Shown in pieces: positions 32,683 through 44,883 of a stretch of DNA of 64,000 nt. Below the pieces are notes generated by a model. It ran no database searches, was not told the origin of the DNA, and worked only from the letters and a program-made list of their open reading frames with translations. Each line of letters starts with the position of its first letter. Within the stretch, counting starts at the first letter, position 1. This DNA is from Cyclaneusma minus (lineage: Eukaryota; Ascomycota; Leotiomycetes; Marthamycetales; Marthamycetaceae). The position numbers and the translations under genes are program-made. The stretch lies in contig JAKZHN010000036.1 in the NCBI GenBank assembly GCA_037179335.1, forward strand, positions 186,001 to 250,000, given 5' to 3'.

Positions 32683-33699
32683 ACTGAGTGGCTTCGTGGA
32701 CTAATTTCCTCGACGAAAGGCTTTGAAAGGAGAGTAAAGAGCGACTGAGAAGTTTGTCTCTAACGTATGGACTGGGAGATGGGAAATAAACAGAGTGGAA
32801 GTGGTAGAGAAACATCCACCTTTATATAAGAGTGAGGTACATGTACTGTACAATTCACAAGATGATTCCAGGTTTCCGGGACCCAGAATTATTCCCTGTG
32901 ATGATCATCTAAGATCCGCTGGATCTAGAATTTTTCCGGAATCGCTATGATATTAAGCAGGAGCTCTGGTGGAACGGTTGTTTGTGTAGATTAGATGGGT
33001 CCGAAGTTTCGGGTTGGAATCGATGTATGTTTTCGAGTCCGGACTCCGGATAAATCCTGCAAGTTTTGGTAGGTTTGACGGACATCGATACTATACGAGA
33101 GTGGCGCGACGTATAAAGCAAGTTGGTTTTGTGAGAGGAGTAGATTGGTCCCGGGTAGACAAATAATCTGACTTCGTGTCCCGGTAGACGGACGCACCCC
33201 TCAGCAGTCAGCCCTGCGCGGCAGCGTGTCGGTGCGTGATGTGCCTGGCAGTGGCTGCGTGGAGTAGTGGGTCATGACAATTTGAATACATGTATTGCTT
33301 GGCCCATCTAGCATCTGGGCCCATGCTTCTGGGGAAATGGAAATGGTTGATGAATGATGTTGTAAGACCTCACTTGAAGACAGAATTCCCATTAGATATG
33401 CTCGTAGGAATTTATTCCACTCCCGAATTCAACTTGAGTTGGGCCAAGTTAGCCAGAAGCGGCTCAAATACATATTGAAAGCAGTCTTGGTACCGGAAAG
33501 CCCACCAGGCTACTTGAGATCTTACCACGAGGGTGGTTGCGTGGCATCCGCAGGCCGTGACCCTCAATTTAGTGCTGCATGACGACTTTGGAGTCAGATT
33601 CCGGAGCAGTCCAGCTTCGATTTGACTTGTGGAATTTCTGTTTGACCCGCTGTAGTTTCACCTCGGTGACACTGGCACCAAACCATGAGATCTGCAGAT
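32683..33699. other. Intergenic region
   Basis: About 1 kb between a promoter (secreted protein) and a 3' end (lipid-kinase-like gene). TACATGTA occurs at 32838-32845 and 33287-33294. No gene or array was recognised. Confidence 0.5.
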
Positions 33700-35256
33700 T
33701 CACTGCGGCCAAGCTACAACATCCACAGCCTCCTTACCCGCCTCTACTTTCCGGACCTCCATCCAGCCTCCTTTCGGGATCTGTACAATGGACCCATCAA
33801 TGCAGACCCTCCTCCAAGTATCCTCCTCTTCCAAGAAATCAATCCGCATACCGTCAATCGTCTCATAGCCTACCACTCCCTTATTACTCTCACCCACATG
33901 CTTTCCGCCATCATATGCCTGCATCATGATATCCATGATTCCCTTGCCACTCAGATTTCCAAAATGCACGCATCTCAGCTGTCCATCCAGGGGTCTCGAG
34001 TCCGGAGATATTGTAAATGTTCTCTCCAGGTTTGAAACCATTATAGTAGTCAAGTAGCCATGCTCTTGCCTCTGCTCTTCTGACTCCCTACCGTTCTGGA
34101 AGATCCACGTAACCTTGGCCTTGTAAGCATGTGGAAGACCTCGGTCTTTTGGATTCAGGAGCTCATTGGCAACCATTCCAAACCGAGCTGAGCCGTGTTT
34201 GCGCCATTCGACAGTGTCACTGTCAGCAACCAGAGTGGCATGGAAACCATAGCTAGCTACGACACAGCCGTATAAACGGGCCTCTTCTATTGGAGTACGG
34301 GTTGCGTTATCATCCGAGTTTTCGATAAGTTCGGCACCAGGGGAAAATAATGCTCGGTACATGGGTAATGGTTGGGGCTTGCCAGCCAGGAGCAGACGCA
34401 GGCCAGCCGCTAGGGGATTCGCGGGTAGAGGAGCTGGAGGTATGCGGTTGAGGGAATGGAAGAGGGCATTGCCTGTTCCGAGCGGAAGTAGAACAACCGT
34501 TGGTTTGCGATAGGCCCTGGCGGTAGAAGATACATCAGCCAAATGAAATTCATTAGAGATCATTCCGACGATGTCTTACTTTTCTCTCTCGCCACTGGCT
34601 AAACCATTGATCAAATCTACCAGCCCCCCATCGCCGCTCAATAGCACAAGCGTCTGCTCTCGTCCGGCATTTGCACCACTCAAGAGCACGGTTTGTGCAT
34701 ACTGCTTTACAGACTCGGCACTTGCGGTCCTCGAGACAGTATAATCAGTTCCCTCGGTCAGTCCCACGTGCTCGAGGATTCGCTTCAGGACCCTCTCGTA
34801 GAAGGCTTCAGCCAGGCCGGTGCCAGATTTGACGGAGATCAAGACGTGCAGCTGGGCGTGCTGCGAAGTGAGGTACAGCGGATGGGGTTTTCTCCTGTGC
34901 CTTTCGACGTATGCAGGAGGAAGTGATAGGGTGTGCGATTGATGTAGCCAGCTTGCACCGTTGCTCGGCGGCAAGGCAGGAGGAAGGTGGAAAAAGTCGA
35001 TACCGATGTCGCTGTCAGAACGCTTCCGCTCATCGTGATGCTCTTCGACCAACACGACATCGTCGTCGGCCACAACGTCTAGCGGTAGTGTGGAAGCATC
35101 AAAGCCTGGTGGCAGGCTACTGAGGCTAGGTGGATAGGAGGGCCAGATCAGCTTCCCCTCGCGATAAGAAAGTCGGGTCTCAGCGGTTTCTTGACTATTT
35201 TCATCGGCTTTCTTCTCGCCAGCACCCGACCCGTCGTTGGAGGACTGCGAAGCCAT
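33700..35256 (-). CDS. Diacylglycerol/sphingoid-base kinase-like protein (DAGK catalytic fold)
   Basis: Two exons (34580-35256, 33700-34516) give 497 aa. The DAGKc fold is shown by VLISVKSGTGLAEAFYERVL, the nucleotide-binding LVLLSGDGGLVDLINGL, and VVLLPLGTGNALFHSL across the splice site. Later motifs SYGFHATLVADSD, ARFGMVANELL and DGQLRCVHFGN-SGKGIMDIM match the C-terminal beta domain. The signature GGDGT is replaced by SGDGG, which may alter activity. Members phosphorylate diacylglycerol, sphingoid bases or ceramide; the substrate cannot be told. Intron GTAAGA...CGCCAG keeps phase. TACATGTA at 35630-35637 lies upstream. Confidence 0.82.
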
Positions 35257-35689
35257 GTGCTAAAGTCGAACGGTGAGTCGGAAGATGTCTATACTTTGCG
35301 TGCGTACATTTGCTTCTCCAGAGCTTGAAGTACGGTGTTGTCTGGCGATAGTAAGACCGACGGACATGATTGAGGGGAACTGCTGCTGCCTGGAGCCCTT
35401 TCGTGGATAAATACGAAGGCAAGTAAGGTGCCGGACTTTTCTATTACTCTGCTTTTCTTCTACTGTTTTACTTCTCTATTATTCTGCTTCCATACGTATA
35501 CTTGGTTCCCTCAACTTCCAAGTTTTGTTATGTCCCGGGACATAGCTACAACGAAGAAACGGCCCTTGCGGTCGATGATCTCCGAACATTTGGCGTACAC
35601 TTCCTGACCTCGCATTTCCTGTCACTACCTACATGTACCCAGTACTGGTACTACAGTTGGTGAGAAAAAATCCGAACCACCCTCAGGCA

Positions 35690-35800
35690 AACCTTGCTTG
35701 GAAATATTCCCAGTAATTCTGAAAATCCACAATTATTCGAAATAACCAATGACTGAGAGTAGTCCCAATGATCAGAAATATTTCACATGATTACGAACAA
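35690..35800. repeat. 19-bp degenerate tandem array (copy 7)
   Basis: Five to six units of 18-19 bp (CAGTAATTCTGAAAATCCA, CAATTATTCGAAATAACCA, AATGATCAGAAATATTTCA). Just beyond its end is a G homopolymer, 13 Gs at 35813-35825, then A and 7 more Gs, a candidate G-quadruplex or slippage site. The array lies between the lipid-kinase-like gene and the GNAT gene. Confidence 0.7.
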
Positions 35801-36155
35801 GGCCGGAAGGGTGGGGGGGGGGGGGAGGGGGGGACTGGAGTGTGGTTCAGACTTCTAGCGCCCCACTGTACTTCTAGGTAAGGCGGGTTAGATGTATTCA
35901 GCTTGCTTTCCCTCTTTTGGTTGTTTATAGCCATTTGGATCTCGTTCTTTAGAGACCAAAGCCGCAAGTGCACCATACAACATACAAGAGGCTTACGATG
36001 AACTCTTGTTGTACATGTGATTTGGTCTCTGACATGTCGTTGTCTTCGCTCCATCTCCTGTCGATCTCATACCCATACCGAGCTTTCCTGTTCCGTGAGC
36101 ACATGCTCGCCCTCCTGTAGGGTTGTGAAGTGTGCCAAACCGGGGTCAAGCGTAA

Positions 36156-36873
36156 CTAGCCGTTGCCAGAATCCAGCCAGGGCCCCTTCTCCCGGATCAG
36201 CTGAGGCGACCGGTGCATCCCAAACCCTCTATGATCTCCACCCCACTTCCGCAGATCTATGTCGGTGCCATCCACTTGCTTCCAGCCATAGTGCTCGTAG
36301 AATCCAACAGACATCATGATAGTCTGAACGTAAACAAGTTCCTCGGCCAGACCGTACTTCTCATAAGCCCAACGCAACAGTGAGGACCCAATACCCATAC
36401 CCTGGTAGTCCGGCAAGACGTAGAGGTTGTTGAGAACTTTGATCTAGTCAGCGGCGGCTCCCTGCGAACATCAGGCCGTGGAACTCACTGGCATGCTTCC
36501 GGCCCTTCATGATGGCGTGATACTTCGCATCCAATGCCTTTTTGTAGAAGATTTTGAAAGATCCGTCGTCTGGAGGCTGCGGATCCTCATCTTCATTGCC
36601 TTCGTACCAGGTGAATTGCAACCAGCCAACAATCTTTCCGGACTCCTTATGGGTGGCTTTGGCGAATTTGCGCTGGAGTCTGTGGTCGTCGTATTCTTCT
36701 TGGAAGATGACTCCAAAGAATTCTCTCTGCTCGATGACGGATTTCTCTCGACGCTCGCTGAACATAAACCGAAGAAGAACATCCGGTTCCATAGCCTGGA
36801 CCAAGATATCGGTCAGGACGGGAATTTCACCATCCTCAACGGGCGTGATATCCACTACAGGCACGGCTGTCAT
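36156..36873 (-). CDS. GNAT-family N-acetyltransferase
   Basis: Two exons (36489-36873, 36156-36436) give 221 aa. The acetyl-CoA binding motif A is LPDYQGMGIGSSLLRWAYEK, and motif B-like VGFYEHYGWKQVDG follows. The N-terminal half (ITPVEDGEIPVLTDILVQAM, HKESGKIVGWLQFTWYEGNE) is typical of fungal small-molecule GNATs. The intron is GTGAGT...ATCAAAG; the nearer acceptor CTGACTAG gives the wrong phase, while the one used restores HA-ILNNLYVLP and a CTGAC branch site 11 nt upstream. Substrate unknown. It is the only gene between two arrays-bearing intervals. Confidence 0.82.
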
Positions 36874-37923
36874 TCTGGCTATGCCTTAGGCTTGTGCAAA
36901 GAACAATAATGCGGCAGTTCCTCGAATCTCGATATGACTGGGTTTTGTTGTCAGTTGGAAAAGCGCCTCGATTGCCCACCAATTGGCCACGAGGTATATA
37001 TAGATAGGAAAGACTTAATTGATGAACTGAAGAAGAGGGGACAGTGCGAACCAACATGCAGGATACATGTATTGTACCCCCCGGTAACTGCTATCAAGTT
37101 CCCTGCCCTCGACCTCAATGGGCAGGTGGGTAGGTAACTAACAAAACTCCAAGACGGCCGTGGCCAACCTTCAACGAACACATCCTCCCAGCGTAGCAAC
37201 ATTGTTATTCGTTGTCTACTTCATCAAGAAGCAAATATGGCTTGCTGCTAACGAAATCTCATGCATATTCTTGGGCTTAACTCGAACTTACAACCATTCA
37301 CGTATACGGCTCTACAAGCATCGCCGCTCTTGCTTCCGTGGATGGCTGAAATTGAGAAGCAAAATCAAAGAAACGATCGACTTGTCAAGAGCTCTCATAG
37401 GTACTATGCGTACGCTGTTCCCACTCGTGATCTTTCAACATAACCCCTGGACCCCTAATAATCGAAATGCCGGAGGAAATAGTAACCAGAACCTAAACAA
37501 TGACATGGTTTGAGTCCTTAAATTCATGGGCAATCCAACGAATCAAATGAGAAAGAATCCAAGAAATTGAGAATCAAAAACAACATGAACAACTGGAAAA
37601 GTTGAAGCAACCCGCATGCTTTGCATGTGATAGCGAACTGCCGGACATGGGTGGTATCACAGAGATGCTGTTGGGCTTCCGGGGCGGCTATCACGCGCGA
37701 CAGCAGAGCACATGTTGAAGGGGGGGTGAAAGAGTGAGTGAACCGTCACTTGCAAGAGAGTCTGAGAGATGTTGAAAGAATCAAGGCGAGAAAGCTGCTT
37801 ACCAGAGCTAAGAAATCTAGAGGCTGAAAGTTACCGAGGCATGTGGGGACGGAAGCACCGACTCCAGACACCTTCCATTCATCTTAATCTCAGATAAAAG
37901 GCCCCAAAAAGAGACCGAAGAGA
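36874..37923. other. Intergenic, divergent promoters
   Basis: Interval between the divergent GNAT and thioesterase genes. TACATGTA occurs at 37064-37071. A weak echo of the 19-bp repeat (AATCCAAGAAATTGAGAATC) is seen near 37530-37580. No gene is supported. Confidence 0.4.
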
Positions 37924-39268
37924 ATGAAGTCTTTGCGCCGTTTTCATTCACCCGCTGCCGCCATACTCAAGCCATTCCTGCCCAGCAGCATCTTCCTGCC
38001 ATCGCAGTCCCATATCGCGAGAGCTGTCCGAGGTTCCAACAGGAAGACCTCAAGCATCCAGAGACGAAACATCGTGATACCCGCCATGAGCGACTCAGAA
38101 GGCCGCCCGAAGGCCACCTTGGTGAAACCGCCGCCAATTGATCCATCCAAGTCTGCCATTGAGAACGTCCTTGAGCTCACCTCTCTGGCCGTCATTGGAC
38201 CTGTCCGTTCGCCCGTTTCTACTCTGCCTTCCCTTTTCTGAGCCCCTGCTGGCGCAAGAGCTGACACCAATGTCTGCAGAACATATTCACAAACACCCGG
38301 CCTCTTTGGCATCCTCCAGGCGCGCGAGGAATCTACGGCGGAGCAGTTATAGCACAATGTCTTGCCGCCGCCCAGCTCACAGTCCCCCATGACTTCACAG
38401 TCCATAGCATGCACTGCTACTTTGTGTTAGCTGGCGACTCCGAAGTGCCCATTCTATTCCACGTCGAAGATGTCCGATCCGGCCGCAGTTTTGCAACGCG
38501 AACAGTCCAAGCCCGGCAGAAGGGCAAGTGCATCTTCACCACAACCATGAGCTTCACCCGAGAAAACAGCGCTGGCGCGAAGACCCTCAATCACCAGGTG
38601 CAACTATCCAAAGAAATCTTGGCTGGCAGGCCGGACGACAGGCATACTATAGAAGGGCCGGAAGAAGGAATCAGCCCGTTTGAAATCGCCAAGCACGAGC
38701 TACACAATGCGAACGCTTCGGATCTGTCGCAGAAGCGCTCGAGGGCGTGGATGCGGGCACGGGGACAAATATCGCCTTCAGGCGGGCATCAAGCACACAT
38801 CTCGGCCCTAGCATACATGTCCGACAGCCAGTTCATTGGCACAGTATCTCGCGCGCACAACGTCTGGCGCTGGGATACGTCAAGCTCCAAAAAGAATGCA
38901 TCAGACAAATCGCCAGATAACCAGGAGCGAGACGAGGCCAATGAAAGAACTGACGAGCATGGAGCGCCGAGGAACGGAAGACCCGAGCTTGGCATGATGG
39001 TCAGCTTGGACCATACTATCTATTTCCATGAACCGAGACGATTTAGGGCAGATGAGTGGATATTCTGCGATATGTGGAGCCCGTGGGCTGGCGATGGGAG
39101 GGGCTTGGTGATGCAGCATATGTTTGCTGGGGACGGCACGTTGGTCGCTACTTGCATTCAGGAGGTAAGTTTTCTGCATTTCAATCGAGTGAGATTATGA
39201 TTCAGTGCTGATTGTGTTTCCAGGGAGTCGTGAGACTTAAGCAAGACGACCCAAAGCCAAAGCTCTGA
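37924..39268 (+). CDS. TES1: Acyl-CoA thioesterase (TesB/Tes1 type), peroxisomal
   Basis: Three exons (37924-38202, 38280-39164, 39224-39268) give 402 aa. Double-hotdog TesB motifs are IENVLELTSLAVIGP, PLWHPPGARGIYGGAVIAQC, TVHSMHCYFVLAGDSEVPIL, VRSGRSFATRTVQARQKGK, and the second-half WSPWAGDGRGLVMQHMFAGD with CIQEGVVRL. The enzyme releases fatty acids from CoA. The C-terminus PKL, encoded only in the short third exon, is a PTS1-like peroxisomal signal. The N-terminus from 37924 is Arg/Ser-rich and without acids up to MSDSEGRP (about residue 55), so a mitochondrial form from the first ATG and a peroxisomal form from the second are both possible. The first donor (GTCCGT) is weak. Confidence 0.88.
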
Positions 39269-39458
39269 TTTGATTTTGATACCCTTCGGTCTGGCCGCTT
39301 ATTTCCTGTGTTACTTGTTAGCTGTCATATCTTAGCGTTTGGCTTTATATAACATTTCCTAGGGCTCTATCTCAAGAGACAAGAGTTCATTCTTCAAACA
39401 ATCATACTGCCATTCTTGCAACCGATACATTATTGACAGCTGGATCTCGACTATGATC

Positions 39459-41062
39459 TTACAGCCCCCGATTTCTCAAGGCGGCTGGCTTTCCACCCAG
39501 CCAAATCGCTGAGAGTAGACTCACAAGGGTACACAATCCCGCTACACACGCATTCATATTTCCGTACCCGATTTTGTCTCTCAAGGCTCCCGCCACCAGT
39601 GGCCCCAGCGTGAGTCCAGCACTAAACACCATACTATTGATGGCGTACAGCTGTGCATAGGGCCCCTCCTCCCCAAAAATATCCCGATTCTCCTTATGAT
39701 ACGCTTCAGCGACGCTACTGGCCTCTACGATACTCGGCGAGCTGATGAATCCCAACCCAAGCCCACAGAGCGCCACAATCGCACAAAATTTGACAATCTC
39801 AGCTTTCCCACCTTGCTGAGGGATGCGCAAGAGAACGAGAACGACCGCTAGATAAATAAGTCCTAGACAGGCAGCAGGCTTTGGTCCATTTTTGTCCACC
39901 CATTTGCCCGCCAAGGGTCCAAGAAGCAGGTACGGGAGCACCAGAGGAGCAAACAAGAGACCTGATTTGAGGGAGTCGAAATCGAATAGCATCTGAGCCT
40001 CGGTCGGGATTGTGGTATCGAAGACAGCGAGAAGGGTAGCCTGGGTAAAGGCCACAGCTTCAGCAGTCAGAAGTCGAGGATGAGGGAAGCAAAAGACGAT
40101 CGGAAAGCCCCTCTTCCATTTTGGCTGCGGGCCGACAATCTTCCATTCCGAAGTCTCCTTGTTGGCGCCATTTGCTAAAAGGGGTGATTCTTCCGTCTGG
40201 CCACTTTCGTGTTCTCCGTTCGCTGCCCCGTCTTCAATGTCTTCAGCCCGCGATTCCTCGTCTATACGCTGAGCCTGGTCGTCGGTGTCAACACCATATT
40301 TCCTCGCGGTCTTCTTCTCGATAAGCAGCAATCTCATAATGAGGTCGACTCCAAGACAGGCAAAGCCCATGCCGAAGACACCTCCATACCCGGCTGTCTT
40401 ATAAACCACGCCTCCCAGCACAGGAGCTGCTAGTTCGCCTACACTGATGAAGGAGAAGATGCTTCCAATAGCCACTCCAAGCCCCGTGCTACCAACAGTG
40501 TCCAGTACCATGGCAAGACCAATTGTCCATACTATCGCAGCTGAGATACCTTGCAAGATCCTCGCAACGATCAAAACTGCTATGGTACGGCCTAGGAAGA
40601 GCAATACTGTGGCACCTAGGAGAGAGAGGAGACCGACTAGAAAGGGAAGTTGGCGGGTCGAAGTCTTGTCTGCAATAATGCCTGCAGGGATAGAGAACAG
40701 GACGGAAGCTCCGGCATAGGAAGCGAGGAGGTAGGACGTGTAAGACTGGACTTCGGATTTCTGGATGCCGAGGCGATCCTCAAGGATGAATGGGAGGATG
40801 GGGACGATGAGTCCGTAGAGAAAGAGATCCTATTTGGTAGCCAGACTGTCAATATCGTGTTTTGCAGCTGCCAATGGGCATAGTTTGGGCGAGTCATTTT
40901 CTCCCAAGGAAACTACGAGAAGCCAATTGGACGGACGGCAGAAGAAGATCTGGAAGCAAAATACGCTGGGAAACGTACAGTGAAGAGTCCTATCGCCACG
41001 GTCGAGAGGATGAAGGATTTTTTGGAGCGCCATTCTAGTGCTATAGGCCGTTTACCACTCAT
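39459..41062 (-). CDS. MFS transporter, 12 spans, vesicular-amine-transporter-like
   Basis: Exon 1 (40979-41062) and exon 2 (39459-40829) give 484 aa. Exon 1 encodes MSGKRPIALEWRSKKSFILS and the first span. MFS landmarks are ILEDRLGIQKSEVQSYTSYL, a loop GIIADKTSTRQLPF, the span-4/5 region ARILQGISAAIVWTIG, and GPLAGKWVDKNGPKPAACLG in the second half. A long charged central loop (about 195-275, ending EWKIVGPQPKWKRG) divides the halves. The pattern resembles fungal multidrug or VMAT-type permeases; substrate unknown. The 149-nt intron has good ends (GTACGT, AAATAG). It converges with the thioesterase gene, 190 bp apart. Confidence 0.85.
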
Positions 41063-41499
41063 TGCGGCGACTTCAATTAAAAGCTGGATATACTGGAGTC
41101 CGAGTTATCATAGACTGAATTCGAGCTGTTTGAGGGGATTTCGAGACCACTATGAGCGTTTTTCAGACTTCTCAAAGACGCAAAAGTCCTCACCTCCAGT
41201 ACAGCGCTGGCATGTCGAAGCTATGATATCATCGGTAAGTAGTAGTATTCTACATACCTCCAGTCACGCTAGAACAAACTTGACGTCGCACGATGCAAAT
41301 GCCAAATACATGTAGCATAAAACCCTGTGGCAGTGGCCGGTTTGCATAATTATTACCCGTGTCGGAGCGGACCTAAGGAGCATCATGTTATTGAACTAGT
41401 TCAGGTAAACCATCGTTTCACTGTCGTGGACCATTGTACCATGACAGAAAAATTTCTTATACGGGCAGCCTACGACCAGCGGATGGTAATGTTTCCAAT

Positions 41500-41605
41500 C
41501 ACTCGACTTGTCTGGAGTACTACTTCTAGCCACTTGGGATATCTCTAACCGGGCATTTGAGACATTCGAAATCACTTGAGAAGTTTCTATTTATTGGAGA
41601 AGTTT
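41500..41605. repeat. 19-bp degenerate tandem array (copy 8)
   Basis: About five units (AGCCACTTGGGATATCTCT, GGGCATTTGAGACATTCGA, AATCACTTGAGAAGTTTCT), with one 3-bp slip. It lies in the 1.1-kb gap between the MFS promoter and the IGO1 3' end, which also has TACATGTA at 41307-41314 and no supported gene. Confidence 0.7.
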
Positions 41606-42196
41606 TGATGGTATATATAGTGCAAGGTTGAAGGACTCGTTAGTATTATAGCAATGGTTGGTAGGGAGATGCATGCTGTACCGGCGTTTATCTTTGATGG
41701 TTTGTGGGTGGTCTTCAGAAGGAATATGCACTGCATCTCACTTAGTGTTCCAAGGTTGAGGAGTTTTCGGGTCGAACGAACTTCACCAAAATTCACCAGA
41801 AACACTCGAAATCAGTTTGAAATGCGTAGCAGATGCCAACAGTGAAAGAGGTATCTCGGTCTTTGCCAGAACACACAAGTTTCGATGTTGGATGTTTTTT
41901 TTGGTGCCAGATTGGGTCTAGCTAGTTGTCCCTTAAGAATAGACCCCGAAAGCTGACTAGAGTTGCTTGATGATTTGAAAGTCGAACGCGCGAGCTGATG
42001 CTCTGATACCTCAAACATGTACATGAAGATTGAAAAAGTCAAAGCCGGCCGACCCGAGTTGTGACCGTAGTTGCTCCCTGTAAACGCCATCCCCAGAGAT
42101 CATCATGAGCGAGAACCATCAATGGCAACCGCGAATGAACCGTGGCTGCGACATCATCATCTTCGTGTAGGAAAAATATCGATCAACGACGACCGC

Positions 42197-42728
42197 CTAT
42201 CTCCTGATCGGAATGCCCTCGTTGACAGCAGGGGGACTGACGCTGTTGCTGCCCATCCGCGTCATATTTTCCTTTCCCTCCGTCTCATCGGCGCTCGTCT
42301 CCCTGTTCAGAAAGCTGCTCTCCTTCACTGGACTTCCGCTGGACATACCGCCGGCACTGCCGTTTTGCATGTTGCCATTTCCGGCGCCTCCCTGTGCGGA
42401 ATGGGCGAGGGAAGGCGATGAGAGGTGAGGGATGTTCTCGGGGAGAGGGTGTTGCGAGCCAACGCTGCCGGTGTCGACGCTCGAGGCCTTGCCGGCTTTG
42501 GAGAGGGCGTAGTCGCCGGAGTCGAAGTACTTGCGCTCTTTGAGGTGCTTGGCGAGGTGGTCGGACTTGGAAGGCAGCTTGCCGTAGAGGCGGAAGAGAC
42601 GCTGCTCATCGGGGGAGAGGGACTGTGTTCGATTGGGTCAGCGGTTTGCTTTGTGCCATTGGGGGATTGGAGACGTGGATTGAATGACGTACGGTAATGT
42701 CAACCTTGTTCTTCTGGTGGGGGTTCAT
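42197..42728 (-). CDS. IGO1: Endosulfine-family PP2A inhibitor (Igo1/2, ENSA/ARPP19)
   Basis: Two exons (42693-42728, 42197-42622) give 153 aa. The conserved core reads QKNKVDIT-SLSPDEQRLF across the splice site, then LYGKLPSKSDHLAKHLKERK and the invariant FDSGDY at residues 45-50. Ser47 of FDSGDY is the residue that Greatwall/Rim15 kinases phosphorylate in this family, turning it into a PP2A-B55 inhibitor that supports quiescence and nutrient response. The tail is Ser/Asn/Gly-rich and not conserved. The intron is GTACGT...AACACAG. The wide antisense frames here are shadows. Confidence 0.92.
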
Positions 42729-44012
42729 CTTGACGATGGTGGGGGTTAGGATTGAGGTGCTGGGTTGGCCGCAGGCGCTGTTTCAGTATTTCTGGGAAGT
42801 CAGAAATCGGCCGGTCTTCGATTGTCTCGTGGATGGTCTGGAGAGCTGCTTCGGACTGACAGTTCTTTGTTCCTTGGAGACGCAGGTGACCCTGGCGTCG
42901 CGAGATCCGCAAAGCTATGGTCGGGCAGCAGCAATAGCGCGGGGCCTTGGTGCGATAAGCGAGGCTCCGGAGATCAGGGCACCAGGCGTAGGCTGATTGG
43001 TATCGGTGGCAGGCTTGAGTTGGCAGAGAAGCGGGAATTTCAGATGGTGGTGGGCAACGGGGTGGGAAGAATTGCAGTGTGAACGGGAGAGGGACTGAGG
43101 ATAAAAGTGACCGTGAGGTGAAGTGCGACGCTACCTATCTAAACCCCCGTAGTGGGGCCGCCTTAAGCTGCAGTGCAAGGCCTGCTCGATTCCAGTCTCT
43201 CGCCCAAGGACTTTTTCTGTGCCTGAACTACGAGATACTACACATCCTGTTGCGGCGATACCATCTTCTGCAGCTGCTGGTGGGGGCTGTGTCAACTTTT
43301 CTGCACCGCGTGTTTCGATAAATCCACGTGCTATAGCCCCCTTTCAAATTGCACCACCTCTACACAGCTGTGAAAGCCCGTTGCGTACGTTCAAAAACTT
43401 GTCCCGCTCATGCGCCATCGTTCCATCATGCATTCATCATGGCCTTATTCCCCCGGGGGGAAGATTGCCTTTGGCAACCACTACGCTCTGCCGAGTGCTG
43501 ACCATGTACCGGGTCACAGGAAATAGCCACCGAGATCTGCGTCTTCTGGCTCAAGGGGCCCTGAATATCATTCTTTTGCAGAACAGCTTTCCCTTCTTTG
43601 CAGGAACCTTTGTAGGCATTGATATTGCCAAACAGAAGAGGTACCTGGGTAGGTTGAGCACTTTTCATATACGAGTCAGCACCAGGCAGCTTGTCTGCTA
43701 CTCATGCACTTTCACAAGCCCTCAAACTTAAAAAGCAAAACCCTCTTCGAAAACTTGAAAGCTGAGCCGTGAAATATCAACCAGCCTACCCCGCATCGAA
43801 AATAGTGGCCTGTCCAACGCTTCTCTTGGCTCTGCATCTGGCCGACCCTACATGTAGCCCTCGACTGCCAAATCGGATCTCTTCCCAGACAATCTTGAAC
43901 GCTGTGCTGTGCTGGTGCTCTCGGCCGGCACGCTACCAGGATCATAAGCTTCCTCGACCCGGTCCCGTCACCACTTGCATACCCCGAGCCAACTCGCTAG
44001 TTCCCAAAAGCA
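42729..44012. other. Intergenic, divergent promoters
   Basis: 1.28 kb between IGO1 and SFM1, which diverge. TACATGTA lies at 43849-43856, 157 bp upstream of SFM1. Many short frames occur on both strands but none resembles a protein family. Confidence 0.5.
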
Positions 44013-44883
44013 ATGGCGGCGTCTGCAACTAAGTTGTATATAGTCGAGCATTTAGATGAGGAGCTAGGTCCGTGGTCGGAGCTGGAGTATGTTACCATTG
44101 CCAAAGAATCCAAGGAAGCAGGTGCTGCTTTCTGCCTCTCGTCCGTTCCACCATCCCTGAACCTCCCGGACTCTCTCACCAGCCTGCCGGGCTTCAAGGC
44201 CGAGCAGCAAAGTGTCGAGACTGTATACGCGGACACCAAAGACCGGATCTGCTTGCTCGATCCTGCCGCAAAGCAGGAGTTGAGCCCCGAAGATGGCGAG
44301 AAATTCGACATCTTCCTTTTTGGAGGAATCTTGGGTGAGTTTTGGACGACGTTCCCCGGTGCTATGATATCATTCGGTATCATCTAATGGTGTGAATGAT
44401 GCTGACGGAAGTGTAGGCGATGATCCCCCACGAGGTATGATGTGCTGGACGCGTGGCACAGCATTTCGCAACTGCTGACTGGCCGAAAGACAGGACCTCT
44501 GAGTTGAGAAAGAAGGGATTTGAAGGACGACGACTGGGTCCCAAGCAGATGACCACGGACACAGCGGTGCGAGTGACACGGCTTGTGGTCCAGGATAAAG
44601 GTGAGTCTATCTATCCGAAACCATTGATTGAGTCGGTCTAACATGGAGCTGTAGTTGCATTGGATGATATCCCCTATGTGGATTATCCCGAGCTGCGGAT
44701 CAACAAGAACGAGAGCACTGAGATGCCATTCCGTTACGTCAAAGGCAAAAATGGCGAGCCCATAATGCCAGAGGTGAGTTCTTGCCCATGTTTCATCTGA
44801 GAGCTTTGAACTGACCTGGCTGCTAGGGGATGGTTGACTTGATCAAGAAAGACTCAGAGAAGGGCATCGCGGAGCTCTTCTAG
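44013..44883 (+). CDS. SFM1: SPOUT-family protein arginine methyltransferase Sfm1
   Basis: Five exons (44013-44334, 44417-44434, 44490-44600, 44655-44773, 44827-44883) give 208 aa. The second exon is only 18 nt and encodes most of GDDPPR. The protein starts KLYIVEHLDEELGPWSELEY and has FDIFLFGGILGDDPPRDRT, then LRKKGFEGRRLGPKQMTTDT and IPYVDYPELR with NESTEMPFRY near the end, all typical of the family (DUF431). In yeast Sfm1 methylates Arg146 of Rps3. Every intron has GT-AG ends and the phases close. It is one of the most intron-dense genes in the window. Confidence 0.93.

Noticed and set aside
36437..36443. Acceptor CTGACTAG for the GNAT intron
   Set aside because: It breaks the frame; the acceptor seven bases further on gives phase and a correctly spaced branch site.
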